This document shows, in pieces, positions 26,390 to 35,644 of a DNA stretch of 64,000 bases. The translations under genes and the position numbers were made by a program. The first letter of the stretch is position 1. Each line of letters begins with the position of its first letter. The notes below the pieces were generated by a model. The model ran no database searches and was not told where the DNA came from. It was given only the letters and a program-made list of their open reading frames with translations. Source of the stretch: Desulfomonile tiedjei (GTDB lineage Bacteria > Desulfobacterota > Desulfomonilia > Desulfomonilales > Desulfomonilaceae); NCBI GenBank assembly GCA_016212925.1, contig JACRDF010000041.1, forward strand, positions 92,474 to 156,473, read 5' to 3'.

Positions 26390-27406
26390 ATGTTCAAGAA
26401 GGCTGTGGTAGCGGTGATGGCGTTCCTTGCATTTGGTCTTTTCCCGCTGGCTCCGGCGTTCGGCCAGACCACTTTGCGTTTCTACTGCGCGTACCCGGAA
26501 AAGAGCTACACCGGCCAAAGCACTCTCTTCTTTGCCAATGAGGTGGCAAGGCTCACCACCAATCAAGTGCAGGTCAAGGTTTCCTGGCCCGGCAAGGATG
26601 TCAAGATCGGTGAAGTCTTCGACGCTGTTTGTCAAGGCGAGTTGGATGGCTACTCGGGCTCGCTTGTCTACTTTGCCGGCAAGATGCCCGAGGTTAACTG
26701 CCAATGGCTGCCGTTCAATTGGGCGAACGCGAACGACGCGAAGGACGTGCTGATCAATAAGGGTTACATGAACGTCATGGCCGAAGCAGCGGCCACACAC
26801 GGGGTCACCTACCTCGGCGCTCTATCGGCAATGAATATGGGCTTCCTCACAAAGTTTCCCGTGGCAAAGATCGGCGACCTCAAGGGTAAGAAGATAAGGA
26901 GCGCAGGAGGAATTCTATCGGAGGAAGCGGAGGCCTTGGGGGCCTCGGCAGTCGATTTGCCGGCCCCGGACCAGTACGAGGCTTTGAAGAGCGGAAGATT
27001 GGATGGCACCGACTTCCCCTGGTACGCAGTGGAAGGCTACAAATTATCCGAGGTGGTGAGCTACCTCGTAAGGCCGGCTTTGCACACACCGGGAGTCCTT
27101 GACATCATCGTTAACACCAAGATCTTGAAATCTCTCCCGCCCGACCAGCAGCAAGCTGTGCGAAAGGCTGCCATGAACACCATGGAACAAAGCTTCGCGC
27201 TCTCTGATGCACGTGACGAAGACGCTTTGAGAAAGGCCGAAAGCCTCGGCGTGACAGTCTCCGTGATCCCGGAGTTCCAGCTTGTCAAGTTCCGGGGAGC
27301 TATGAGACCCCTGTGGAATAGGGAAGCCAAGAAATCTCCACACTCCGCCAAACTGGTGGAGATCCTCCGGGAACATCTAAGGAAATCCATGGGCGTCGAG
27401 CAATAG
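26390..27406 (+). CDS. TRAP transporter periplasmic receptor (DctP family), orphan
   Basis: Secreted solute-binding protein of 338 residues. The signal peptide covers about 1-25 (MAFLAFGLFPLAPAFGQ). The DctP fold is shown by the central helix region GDLKGKKIRSAGG followed by a segment on which substrate Arg binding depends, and by DQYEALKSGRLDGTDFPW. An AAAGGAG site precedes the ATG. TRAP receptors normally need DctQ and DctM membrane proteins, and none is within this window; the surrounding genes are all Liv-type ABC components. Either the membrane part is elsewhere or the receptor has been recruited to another task, such as sensing. Confidence 0.85.
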   Translation: MFKKAVVAVMAFLAFGLFPLAPAFGQTTLRFYCAYPEKSYTGQSTLFFANEVARLTTNQVQVKVSWPGKDVKIGEVFDAVCQGELDGYSGSLVYFAGKMPEVNCQWLPFNWANANDAKDVLINKGYMNVMAEAAATHGVTYLGALSAMNMGFLTKFPVAKIGDLKGKKIRSAGGILSEEAEALGASAVDLPAPDQYEALKSGRLDGTDFPWYAVEGYKLSEVVSYLVRPALHTPGVLDIIVNTKILKSLPPDQQQAVRKAAMNTMEQSFALSDARDEDALRKAESLGVTVSVIPEFQLVKFRGAMRPLWNREAKKSPHSAKLVEILREHLRKSMGVEQ

Positions 27407-27570
27407 GACGCCCTTGAGTAGGGGCAGACTATTTCTCGACGGAATGAGTCAGCGGAGCAAGCCGCGGAAAACCTGGGTAGTGTCGATGTGGTTTCCGGGC
27501 TGTTCGTTACTTACGTCTCCATTCAATCTGCTTTTGCAGAACGAATCGGCATCCAACGGAAGGCATTGGC

Positions 27571-28803
27571 ATGACCATTTTCACCAAGAAAGAGGTAGAA
27601 CCCGCCCTGCTCAGGGAGGCGGCTACGAAAGGACAAATCAAGACGACGGTGGTTCTGTTCTTGGCTTTGTGTTTCACCTTCGCAATCATGTGGAGATGTG
27701 AGGCTCAGGAACAGATCATGGTGGGGCTGAGTCTGTCCCCCACCGGACCTCCAAGCATCGCGGAGAGGACCGAGGACCTCGAAGCCGGCATCAGGGATTG
27801 TCTCGACATAGCCAATGAGGAAGGAGGAATTAATGGCAAGAAACTCGGACACGTTATGCAAGACGATCAATACAAGGCCGACGTTGGAGTGAAGGTTTTC
27901 GAAGACATTATGGCCAAATATAAGCCACTTTGTTTCTTTGCATTAGGCTCTCCGGTGGCACTAGCGACTGCGCCTTTGGTCAAAGATCGCTACCAAGTCC
28001 TCTACGCCTCGGGCGCTTTTTCAGCCAAGCTGGCAGTCAGCGGTATTCCCTCAATGTTTATGCCCGGACCCACTTACGGGGACCAGTTCGCTGTCGCTCT
28101 CAAGTACATCGCCCGATCAAAGAAGAACGCGAAGGTAGCTTTCTTTTACTCTAAGGGTCCATTCGGCGAGGACCCTTTAGCCTATGGTCGTGTGGTTTGC
28201 AGTAGGCTGAAACTGGATCTGGTCGGTGAAGTGGCAGGCGACATCAAAGGTGGAGATCACACCGCTCAAATTGAGGAACTCAAGGCCAAGAATCCGGATT
28301 TTGTGCTTATGCACGGTTGGCCCGGCCCCCCGAATGCCGCACTGATCAAACAATGTCATGATCTCGGACTAAAAAGCCAATTTGTGACTACAATCTGGGC
28401 CGCGGATAAACGTGCTGTTGAAGCGCTGGGTCCTGACGGGCCGGAATACCTGACAGTAAGTCCGTACGCTTACTGGTGGATGGACGATGTGCCGATGATC
28501 GCCACGATCAAGGCCCACACTGCTAAGCGCTATCCTGATGTCAAATTCCGACCCTTGGCATATTTCGTGACATTCACCTCGGGAAAGATCTTTGTCGAAT
28601 GTCTTAGGAGGGCGGATGCTGCCGGGGAATTGAACGCCCAAGGCGTGACAAAGGCCTTACAGTCTCTGAAAGACTTTGACACGAAGGGGCTGACACCACC
28701 GTTGACTATCAGGAGCAACAGGTTTCCCGTGGCTCGAGTTTTGAAATCGAATCCGGCCAAAGGGATACTGGAACCGGTTTCAGACTGGATCACATTCTAT
28801 TGA
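27571..28803 (+). CDS. Liv-type ABC receptor (receptor 2)
   Basis: Type I periplasmic binding protein of 410 residues. An unusually long polar N-region (about 24 residues) precedes the hydrophobic stretch TTVVLFLALCFTFAIMW. The mature domain starts near QEQIMVGLSLSPTGPPS. Its sequence departs clearly from the two tandem receptors downstream, so it probably binds a different ligand for the same LivHMGF pump. A later in-frame start would shorten the N-region, but no ribosome site argues strongly for one. Confidence 0.8.
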   Translation: MTIFTKKEVEPALLREAATKGQIKTTVVLFLALCFTFAIMWRCEAQEQIMVGLSLSPTGPPSIAERTEDLEAGIRDCLDIANEEGGINGKKLGHVMQDDQYKADVGVKVFEDIMAKYKPLCFFALGSPVALATAPLVKDRYQVLYASGAFSAKLAVSGIPSMFMPGPTYGDQFAVALKYIARSKKNAKVAFFYSKGPFGEDPLAYGRVVCSRLKLDLVGEVAGDIKGGDHTAQIEELKAKNPDFVLMHGWPGPPNAALIKQCHDLGLKSQFVTTIWAADKRAVEALGPDGPEYLTVSPYAYWWMDDVPMIATIKAHTAKRYPDVKFRPLAYFVTFTSGKIFVECLRRADAAGELNAQGVTKALQSLKDFDTKGLTPPLTIRSNRFPVARVLKSNPAKGILEPVSDWITFY

Positions 28804-28944
28804 GCGATTCGGAACTTGGCCTTTGAGCTTGAAATAGGAAGGCCAACACTCTGTAGACGCAACACCTGTCTGTCGCTCTTAATGCCGATGCGTCCGTAAA
28901 GGTGTAACGCAGCCAAATGGAGAAAGGCGAAAAAGGAGGGAAGC

Positions 28945-30177
28945 ATGGTGAAATTCTTGGGGATCGCAACATGTCTCTTGGCGACGTTGTCTTTGTCCGG
29001 CATCGGTCTGTGCGCGGACAAATCTCCCATCGTGATCGGCCACGTGAACACTTACAGTGGGCATGCAGCGTTCTATGGCAAGGGGGCAGGAACAGGAGGG
29101 AAGCTTGCCGTCGATGAGATCAATGCGGCCGGAGGCGTCCTTGGCCGGCAGCTAAAATACATAGAAAGAGACGACCAACTTAAACCGGACGTCGGGCTTA
29201 AGGAAGCCAAAGATCTCATTCTCAATCAGAAAGTGCATTTCTTGACTGGAACCATAAGCAGTGCGGTTTCCTTGGCGATTTCATCCTATTGCAAGGAAAA
29301 GAAGGTCATGTTCATTCTTAATCCCGCTCAATCGGCTTCCTCAACGGAGGAGCTTGGGCACCGGTACATCTTCCGCTTCTCTAACAACTCAACGCCTCTT
29401 GCCGGGGTCCCTGCCGTAAGGGCCGCTAAAATGTGGGGCGCCAAGAAGCTGTTTGCTCTTTGCCCGGATTACGAATTCGGTCACAGGGCCTTAAAAGATT
29501 TTATGCATTTCTACAAAAAGGAAGTCCCCGATGCACAACTCATAGGCGAGCTGTGGCCCAAGCAGGGCACAACGGATTTCACGCCCTACATTACTACAAT
29601 TATGGCCTCCGGCGCGGATCTGGTCATCGTCGCCCTTTATGGCGGCGAGGAACATGCGTTTGTAAAGCAGGCATACCCTTATGGCTTTTACGACAAGATG
29701 CGCGTGGTGGAATTGCTAGCGGGGTCCCACGAGAACTGGACAAAGGTGAAGGAAGGCCAGCCGGCTCCAGTCGGCGCTGTTTGTGGTAGCCGGTACCCGT
29801 ACTGGGCCATTGACAATCCCAGGAGCCAACATTTTGCAAAGAAGTATCAGGAAATAACGGGGCAAGTCCCCCAAAGCGCGGGCATTATGGCTTATTCCAC
29901 GATTTATGCCCTGAAAGCGTCCATCGAAGCTGTAGGCGGCACTGATACGGAGAAGAACGTGGATTACTGGACCGGCAGGGTCTTTGAGACGCCTATCGGA
30001 CCCATAAAGATGCGAGCATGCGACAACCAGGCCATGTGGCCCAGTTGGTCCGGCGTTATCGGTTGGGGCGATGGCTTGTCTTTTCCGCATGGCCAGAAGT
30101 TGGAGAAGGCTGAGCCTGTTGAAGCCACATATAGTACTTGCGAGGAGGTTGCAAAGGCACGGTCCCAACAAAAATGA
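28945..30177 (+). CDS. Liv-type ABC receptor (receptor 3, tandem copy 1)
   Basis: Periplasmic binding protein of 410 residues with a signal peptide cleaved near GLCAD (residue about 25) and the mature start IVIGHVNTYSGHAAFYG. It is a close paralogue of the next gene: the two align without large gaps from end to end, including the C-terminal EATYS.CE region. Only 83 bases separate them. An AGGAGGG-like site precedes the ATG. The ligand cannot be told; amide-type or carboxylate ligands are both known in this subfamily. Confidence 0.83.
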   Translation: MVKFLGIATCLLATLSLSGIGLCADKSPIVIGHVNTYSGHAAFYGKGAGTGGKLAVDEINAAGGVLGRQLKYIERDDQLKPDVGLKEAKDLILNQKVHFLTGTISSAVSLAISSYCKEKKVMFILNPAQSASSTEELGHRYIFRFSNNSTPLAGVPAVRAAKMWGAKKLFALCPDYEFGHRALKDFMHFYKKEVPDAQLIGELWPKQGTTDFTPYITTIMASGADLVIVALYGGEEHAFVKQAYPYGFYDKMRVVELLAGSHENWTKVKEGQPAPVGAVCGSRYPYWAIDNPRSQHFAKKYQEITGQVPQSAGIMAYSTIYALKASIEAVGGTDTEKNVDYWTGRVFETPIGPIKMRACDNQAMWPSWSGVIGWGDGLSFPHGQKLEKAEPVEATYSTCEEVAKARSQQK

Positions 30178-30260
30178 TGAGCATCAAGACGACTGGCGCC
30201 GGTTAGGGCCGTTGAGCTGCCCGCCGGCCGATATGCAGAGAAGGATAACAGGAGGGAAGC

Positions 30261-31493
30261 ATGCGCAAATTCTTGGGGATCACAACATGTCTGTTGGCAA
30301 CGCTGTGTTTGTCCGGCATCGGGCTGTGCGCGGATACATCCCCGATCCTGATCGGCCACGTGAACACGTACAGTGGGCACGGGGCCTTTTACGGCAAGGG
30401 GGCCGGAGCCGGAGCGCGGCTCGCAGTAGATGAGATCAATGCAGCCGGCGGCGTCCTGGGGCGGAAGCTAAAATGGATAGAAAGAGACGATCAATTCAAA
30501 CCGGACATCGGCCTCAAGGAAGCCAAGGACCTCATCCTCAATCAGCACGTGCATTTCCTTACGGGGACGTTGAGCAGCTCAGTCGCGTTAGCGGTTTCCT
30601 CCTATGCCAAGGAAAAAAAGGTCATGTTTATCTCTACCCTCTGTCAATCGGCCGCGATAACGGAGGAACAGGGGCATCGCTATGTTTTCCGCTTTGGCTC
30701 CAACTCGACGACCATTGCGGCGGTCCCTGCCATGAGAGCGGCGAAAACGTGGGGCGGCAAAAAAATATTTACACTTTGCCCGGACTATGAGTGGGGGCAC
30801 AGGGCCCAAAAGGACTTTCTAGAGTTTTATAAGAAGGAAGTACCCGATGCGCAAATCGTGGGTGAGCTGTGGCCCAAGACGGGCACAACGGATTTCACCC
30901 CTTATATTTCGACGATTATGGCCTCTGGTGCGGATTTGGTCCTCATCGCCCTGGTTGGAGGAGAAGAGCATGCGTTTGTAAAACAGGCCTACCCTTATGG
31001 CTTTTACGACAAAATGCACGTGGTGGAATTGCTTGCGGGGTCTCAAGAGAACTGGTCAAAGGTGAAGAAAGGCCAACCGGCTCCAATCGGCTCAATGACT
31101 GGTTGCAGGTACCCGTACTGGGCCATTGACGATCCCAGGAGCCAAAACTTTTCAAAGAAGTTTCAAGAAATAACCGGTTACGTCCCCCAGTTCACCGGCA
31201 TTACCGCCTATTGCATGATTTACGCCTTGAAAGAGTCGATCGAAGCTGCGGGCGGCACGGATACGGAGAAGAACGTGGATTACTGGACAGGCAGGGTCTT
31301 TGACACGCCTGTCGGCCCGATAAAAATGCGAGCATGTGACAACCAGGCTATGTGGCCCTCTTGGTCCGCGGTTACCGGTTGGAGCGAAGGCTTTCCTTTC
31401 CCGCACGGGACAAAGCTCGAGAAGGTCGAGGATATTGAAGCCACATATAGCAAGTGCGAAGCGGTTGAGAACGCGCGTTCTCAAAAGAAGTGA
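30261..31493 (+). CDS. Liv-type ABC receptor (receptor 4, tandem copy 2)
   Basis: Tandem duplicate of 28,945-30,177, also 410 residues, with signal peptide cleavage near GLCAD. Most of the differences fall in two stretches, residues about 110-160 and 285-320, which in this fold border the ligand cleft (for example ITEEQGHRYVFRFGSNSTT against STEELGHRYIFRFSNNSTP). This suggests divergence toward another ligand. The 272 bases to the next gene hold nothing recognisable. Confidence 0.83.
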   Translation: MRKFLGITTCLLATLCLSGIGLCADTSPILIGHVNTYSGHGAFYGKGAGAGARLAVDEINAAGGVLGRKLKWIERDDQFKPDIGLKEAKDLILNQHVHFLTGTLSSSVALAVSSYAKEKKVMFISTLCQSAAITEEQGHRYVFRFGSNSTTIAAVPAMRAAKTWGGKKIFTLCPDYEWGHRAQKDFLEFYKKEVPDAQIVGELWPKTGTTDFTPYISTIMASGADLVLIALVGGEEHAFVKQAYPYGFYDKMHVVELLAGSQENWSKVKKGQPAPIGSMTGCRYPYWAIDDPRSQNFSKKFQEITGYVPQFTGITAYCMIYALKESIEAAGGTDTEKNVDYWTGRVFDTPVGPIKMRACDNQAMWPSWSAVTGWSEGFPFPHGTKLEKVEDIEATYSKCEAVENARSQKK

Positions 31494-31765
31494 TAGGGAA
31501 CAAGACTCTGTTGTTGGTTGACGCGAAGGGAGTGTTCACGGCCGGGGTTGGAATTTGGTGAGGTTGCCGATGCGCTTTTTGGCGACTGTTTATGCGCACT
31601 GGGAGCGCACGCCCCACTCCAAGTCCGGACCAAAGTGCTGATGGAAAGGCAATTATCAACAAGATTAACTGCCGGCCCTAGGGGTTGCTTCAAGGAGCAA
31701 ACGGTGCGACCGGGCACGGGAACGCATCGTCGGCAAAAACATGTAAGACCAGGTGATCGGGATCT

Positions 31766-32644
31766 ATGGAAACAAAATTTATCCTCGTACAAACACTAAG
31801 CGGTATCAGTGTAGGGATGGTCATCTTCCTGATTGCCGTTGGTCTTTCGTTGATTTTCGGCGCCCTGCGCGTCCTGAACCTGGCCCATGGGTCTCTCTAC
31901 ATGATAGGTGCCTACCTGAGTTTCTGGGTAGCCTCCCTTATGCCAAATAGTGGCTACTCATTTTGGTGGGCGCTACTGCTGGCCCCAATAGGCGCCGCCC
32001 TGGTTGGCGGCTTACTGGAAGTAGTCTTGATAAGGCGTATATATCAACGAGAGCACGTTGACCAGTTTCTTCTAACCTTCGGTTTAATCTTGGTAATTGG
32101 TGACCTGGTCAAGATTTTGTGGGGAGTCGAGTTCAACATGGTGCAAGGGCCTGCGGAACTGAGCGGCGGGGTAGAAATTATGGGGAGCATGTTTCCTGCC
32201 TACAACCTGTTCCTTATCGGTTGCGGGATAGTCATTTATTTGGCTTTGTCGCTCTTGATGAATTTCACCGGCCTGGGCAGAACCATAAGAGCGATGACCT
32301 ATGAGAGAAACATGGTCAATGCCCTCGGAATAAACGTTCCCATGACCTACACTTTGGTCTTTATGTTGGGATGCTGGCTGGCCGGAGTAGGAGGAACGTT
32401 GATTGCCCCGATACAGGCAGTCAGGCCGGGCATGGATATCGACATATTAATAGAGTGCTTTATCGTCGTGGTTGTAGGCGGTCTTGGAAGCCTGTCGGGA
32501 GCGTTTGTGGGGGCGTTGCTGTTTGGCATTCTTAATGCCTATGGGATACTCCTTGCGCCGAGGCTGGCCATCGCCTTTGCGTTTATGCTCATGATCGTTG
32601 TCCTAGTAATTCGTCCCTGGGGACTGATGGGAAAGCCGGAATGA
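31766..32644 (+). CDS. livH: Liv-type ABC importer permease LivH (second set)
   Basis: Permease of 292 residues with the LivH pattern LSGISVGMVIFLIAVGLSLIFG at the N-terminus and the ATPase-contact loop GGLGSLSGAFVGALLFG near the C-terminus. It overlaps LivM by four bases (ATGA). It heads the second permease/ATPase block, which serves the receptors encoded upstream. Confidence 0.87.
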   Translation: METKFILVQTLSGISVGMVIFLIAVGLSLIFGALRVLNLAHGSLYMIGAYLSFWVASLMPNSGYSFWWALLLAPIGAALVGGLLEVVLIRRIYQREHVDQFLLTFGLILVIGDLVKILWGVEFNMVQGPAELSGGVEIMGSMFPAYNLFLIGCGIVIYLALSLLMNFTGLGRTIRAMTYERNMVNALGINVPMTYTLVFMLGCWLAGVGGTLIAPIQAVRPGMDIDILIECFIVVVVGGLGSLSGAFVGALLFGILNAYGILLAPRLAIAFAFMLMIVVLVIRPWGLMGKPE

Positions 32645-33588
32645 TAACCAAGCCGTCAGATAAAATAAGCCGAATCGCCATCTTAGGAGCATTCGTTGGT
32701 TTTGCTCTATTGCCTCTGTTTATCGGAGAAGGTTGGCTCAACGTTGTAATCGAAATGTTGATTCTGGGGTTGGCCGCGACTGCCCTTAATATTATGTTCG
32801 GTTACGCGGGAATGGTGTCCTTTGGCGCTGCGGCGTACTATGCGGTTGGCGCATACACCACGGCGCTATTACTGACCAATACGGGCATTCCGTTCTTTCT
32901 GGCCTTTTTGGCGGCTCCCATTGTTGCGGCTATTATTGCTGCCTTCGCTGGTTGGTTCTGTGTTAAGCTTACCCATGCTTACTTTTCCTTGTTGACTCTC
33001 GCCTTTGGACAAATTATCTACGTCATACTTTTCGGATGGTATAGTTTTACGAAAGGGGACGACGGAATCGTTAATATTCCGGTGCCAAGCCTATTGTCTG
33101 ATGTAGTGGCCTACTATTATTTTGCGCTAATTGTGATGGCCCTTTGTTTCATCTTGATTTGGCTCATAGTGACGTCGCCATTTGGGAAAGCCTTGACTGC
33201 AATAAGAGAAAACCCGGATAGGGCGGGATTCATAGGAATAGATGTCCGCCGGTACCGTTTGGTGGCATTCGTGGTTTCCGGCGTCTTCCTGGGAGTTGCT
33301 GGAGCCCTGTTTGCCTGCTTCAACAAAAGCGTATTCCCAATTTATTCACATTGGGCCACGTCAGGTGAGTTGCTGGTCGTTTGCTTGCTCGGTGGAGTTT
33401 ATAATTTCTTCGGGCCGTTATTGGGCGGGATCGTCTTTGTGCTCTTGAACAAGTTGATCACTCAATATACGGAGTTTTGGCCTCTAGTCTTGGGAACGGT
33501 ACTCATTGGACTTGTTCTTTTCTTCAAAGGCGGTATCGCCGCCTTCATAGAGAACCGGTTTTCATCGAAATGCGAAACCGACCGATAG
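32641..33588 (+). CDS. livM: Liv-type ABC importer permease LivM (second set)
   Basis: Permease of 315 residues with the LivM signature GYAGMVSFGAAAYYAVGAY, the helix HAYFSLLTLAFGQ and the coupling loop SPFGKALTAIRENPDRAGFIGID. It overlaps the LivH gene by four bases and is followed after seven bases by the LivG gene. It differs much from the first LivM (18,497), so the two transporters are not a recent duplication. Confidence 0.87.
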   Translation: MITKPSDKISRIAILGAFVGFALLPLFIGEGWLNVVIEMLILGLAATALNIMFGYAGMVSFGAAAYYAVGAYTTALLLTNTGIPFFLAFLAAPIVAAIIAAFAGWFCVKLTHAYFSLLTLAFGQIIYVILFGWYSFTKGDDGIVNIPVPSLLSDVVAYYYFALIVMALCFILIWLIVTSPFGKALTAIRENPDRAGFIGIDVRRYRLVAFVVSGVFLGVAGALFACFNKSVFPIYSHWATSGELLVVCLLGGVYNFFGPLLGGIVFVLLNKLITQYTEFWPLVLGTVLIGLVLFFKGGIAAFIENRFSSKCETDR

Positions 33589-33595
33589 GATAGCA

Positions 33596-34327
33596 ATGTT
33601 AAGAATAGAGAACATCAAGAAGTCGTTCAATGGTTATCGGGCCGTCAATGACGTCTCATTCACGGTAAATAGAGGAGAACTCGGCTGCATCATCGGACCG
33701 AATGGGGCAGGCAAAACCACCCTATTTAACATCATTAGCGGCCATTTGAAACCCGATTCAGGCAAAGTCTATTTGGATGACACTGATATCACAGGAATGA
33801 GTTCACACAAGATTTGTCACCGAGGAGTAGGAAGATCGTTTCAAATAACGAATATTTTCCCTCGCCTCAGTGTCTTCGAAAACATACAGATTGCCGTCTT
33901 TTCATGGAAGAAAAAGACGAGGGACATGTTTGGCCGCACCACCAACCTCTTTGTTGGAGAAGCAGATGAAATTATTGAGAGCGTCGGTCTCAGCGAAAAA
34001 AGAGACGAAATTGCGGGTATGCTTTCGTATGGCGATCAAAGACGTCTCGATGTGGGACTTGCCTTGGCAAGCCGGCCCACGTTGTTGTTGCTGGACGAGC
34101 CAACCGCGGGCATGAGTCCCGCAGAAACCGAAGGCACAGTTGCACTGGTCCTCGATCTGGCCAAGCGGCACGGGTTTACCCTGCTGTTTGTTGAGCATGA
34201 TCTTCATGCTGTGTTTACAATGTCGGAAAAGATACGAGTGTTGAATAACGGCCTTTTAATCGCTGAAGGCACTCCCGAAGACATCCGGAAAGACGAAGAA
34301 GTGCAGAGAGTGTATCTCGGGGGATGA
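33596..34327 (+). CDS. livG: Liv-type ABC importer ATPase LivG (second set)
   Basis: ABC ATPase of 243 residues: Walker A GPNGAGKTT, Q-loop SFQITNIFPRL, signature LSYGDQRRLDVGLALA, Walker B LLLLDEPTAGMSP and switch His in FVEHDLHAVF. Unlike the LivG of the first set, its signature motif is normal for the family. The 146-bp element at 34,349 begins 21 bases after its stop and separates it from LivF. Confidence 0.88.
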   Translation: MLRIENIKKSFNGYRAVNDVSFTVNRGELGCIIGPNGAGKTTLFNIISGHLKPDSGKVYLDDTDITGMSSHKICHRGVGRSFQITNIFPRLSVFENIQIAVFSWKKKTRDMFGRTTNLFVGEADEIIESVGLSEKRDEIAGMLSYGDQRRLDVGLALASRPTLLLLDEPTAGMSPAETEGTVALVLDLAKRHGFTLLFVEHDLHAVFTMSEKIRVLNNGLLIAEGTPEDIRKDEEVQRVYLGG

Positions 34328-34348
34328 AAGGCATTCAAGGACGAGACA

Positions 34349-34494
34349 TGTAATCATTCGGTTGTGCGGGGGAATTTGCCATTCTGTGTCATTGCGAGGA
34401 GTGAAACGACGAAGCAATCTCTGCCTCTGAGCGCTGAGATTGCTTCGCTGCGCTCGCAATGACAGTCTTCGCCGCTGATAACTGAATGGTAGCC
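34349..34494. mobile_element. 146-bp MITE-like element inserted in the liv operon
   Basis: It starts TGTAATCATTC and ends GAATGGTAGCC. GAGACA stands on both sides (34,343-34,348 and 34,495-34,500), a perfect 6-bp target duplication. The termini are those of the 126-bp and 291-bp elements of this window, but the interior is a different hairpin (34,388-34,463) beginning GTCATTGCGAGGAG and ending CGCTCGCAATGAC. A related hairpin without these termini is at 63,817. The insertion splits livG from livF. Confidence 0.82.
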
Positions 34495-34554
34495 GAGACA
34501 TAACGATACGCAAGAGATCGCGCAATCATATGGACGACTGAGGAGTTTCAATAG

Positions 34555-35259
34555 ATGATACTTACAGTGGAGAAACTCAATTCCTTCTATTCGCTGAGTC
34601 ATATCTTATTTGATGTGGGACTGGAATTAAACAAGGGAGAGATCGTCTGTTTGCTCGGCAGGAATGGTGCGGGGAAGACAACGACATTGAAGAGTATCAT
34701 GGGCTTGGTGAACCCCGCGTCGGGGAAAGTCGTATTTCAAGGCGAGAACATCACTGGTAAGGCCCCTTTCGTAATATCGAGGAAGGGCATCGGGTACGTA
34801 CCTGAAAACAGGATTATATTTCCCAATTTGACAGTCAAAGAAAACCTCTTACTGCCTTTTAAGAACAGCAAACTCCAAACGAAATGGAGCCTGGAAAAAG
34901 CTTACAACATTTTCCCGATCTTGCATAACCGGCAGAAACAGTCGGCGGGGACTCTATCGGGTGGTGAGCAACAAATGCTTACCATTGCCCGCACTATGAT
35001 GACAAACCCGGACATGCTGCTTTTGGACGAGCCGTCTGAAGGATTGGCGCCGATTATTGTGGAGGTCATCGAGCAGCAGATTGTGCAGCTCAATAAACAA
35101 GAAGGGATAACGATATTGGTGTGCGAGCAAAACCTCACATCCGCACTTCGAGTGTCACACAGGGCCTATGTTATGGAAAAGGGACAGATCAAATGGACGG
35201 GTGCGGTCGATGAGTTGAAAGCAAGCCCTGAGGTGATGAAGAAGTACATGGGGGTATAA
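34555..35259 (+). CDS. livF: Liv-type ABC importer ATPase LivF (second set)
   Basis: ABC ATPase of 234 residues with Walker A GRNGAGKTT, signature LSGGEQQMLTIARTMM, Walker B MLLLDEPSEGLAP and the LivF-type Gln (VCEQNLTSA) in place of the switch His. AGGAG precedes the ATG by about nine bases. It is set apart from LivG by a small inserted element, yet must work with that LivG. It is the last gene of the second transport block. Confidence 0.88.
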   Translation: MILTVEKLNSFYSLSHILFDVGLELNKGEIVCLLGRNGAGKTTTLKSIMGLVNPASGKVVFQGENITGKAPFVISRKGIGYVPENRIIFPNLTVKENLLLPFKNSKLQTKWSLEKAYNIFPILHNRQKQSAGTLSGGEQQMLTIARTMMTNPDMLLLDEPSEGLAPIIVEVIEQQIVQLNKQEGITILVCEQNLTSALRVSHRAYVMEKGQIKWTGAVDELKASPEVMKKYMGV

Positions 35260-35267
35260 GTTCAGTC

Positions 35268-35605
35268 GAGCAACCTCGATATCGGCTTGTGCAGGATGCA
35301 AGCGCCCTTCCCACAGATGACCCCGCCACCTTCGCGAAAGTTCACGCTCCGAGTGTACGGCGATGAGCCTCCCCAATGGCTTGGGCCAATCCCTGCCCAG
35401 ACTCTGGAACGGCAATCAGATGCAGGTGATTAGCCATCAGACAGTACGCCCAGATGTCTACCCCATGTCTTGAGCACCACTCAGACATCAGATCGATGTA
35501 CGCTCGATAGTCTTCCCGGTAGAAGAAAGTCTGCTACCTGCGATTCCCTCTTTGAGTAATATGATGCGGATAGCCTGGCACGACCACTCGTGCAACTTGT
35601 CCCAT
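35268..35605 (-). pseudogene. REP-associated tyrosine transposase (RAYT, IS200-like), broken
   Basis: Reading the minus strand from the ATG at 35,605 gives MGQVARVVVPGYPHHITQRG, a typical RAYT N-terminus. Codon 24 is TAG (35,534-35,536) where the family has Gln, and then the frame resumes with the metal-binding HLH segment MANHLHLIAVPESGQG. A frameshift near 35,340 puts the later WRGHLWEGRL motif in another frame, and the C-terminus is missing before the end of LivF. The gene is therefore inactive. RAYTs mobilise REP hairpins, and the window is rich in hairpin repeats, but nothing ties this remnant to a given family. Confidence 0.82.
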
Positions 35606-35644
35606 GTGACACGGAAAACGTCTGCCGACCTTCCAGGTCACTAA

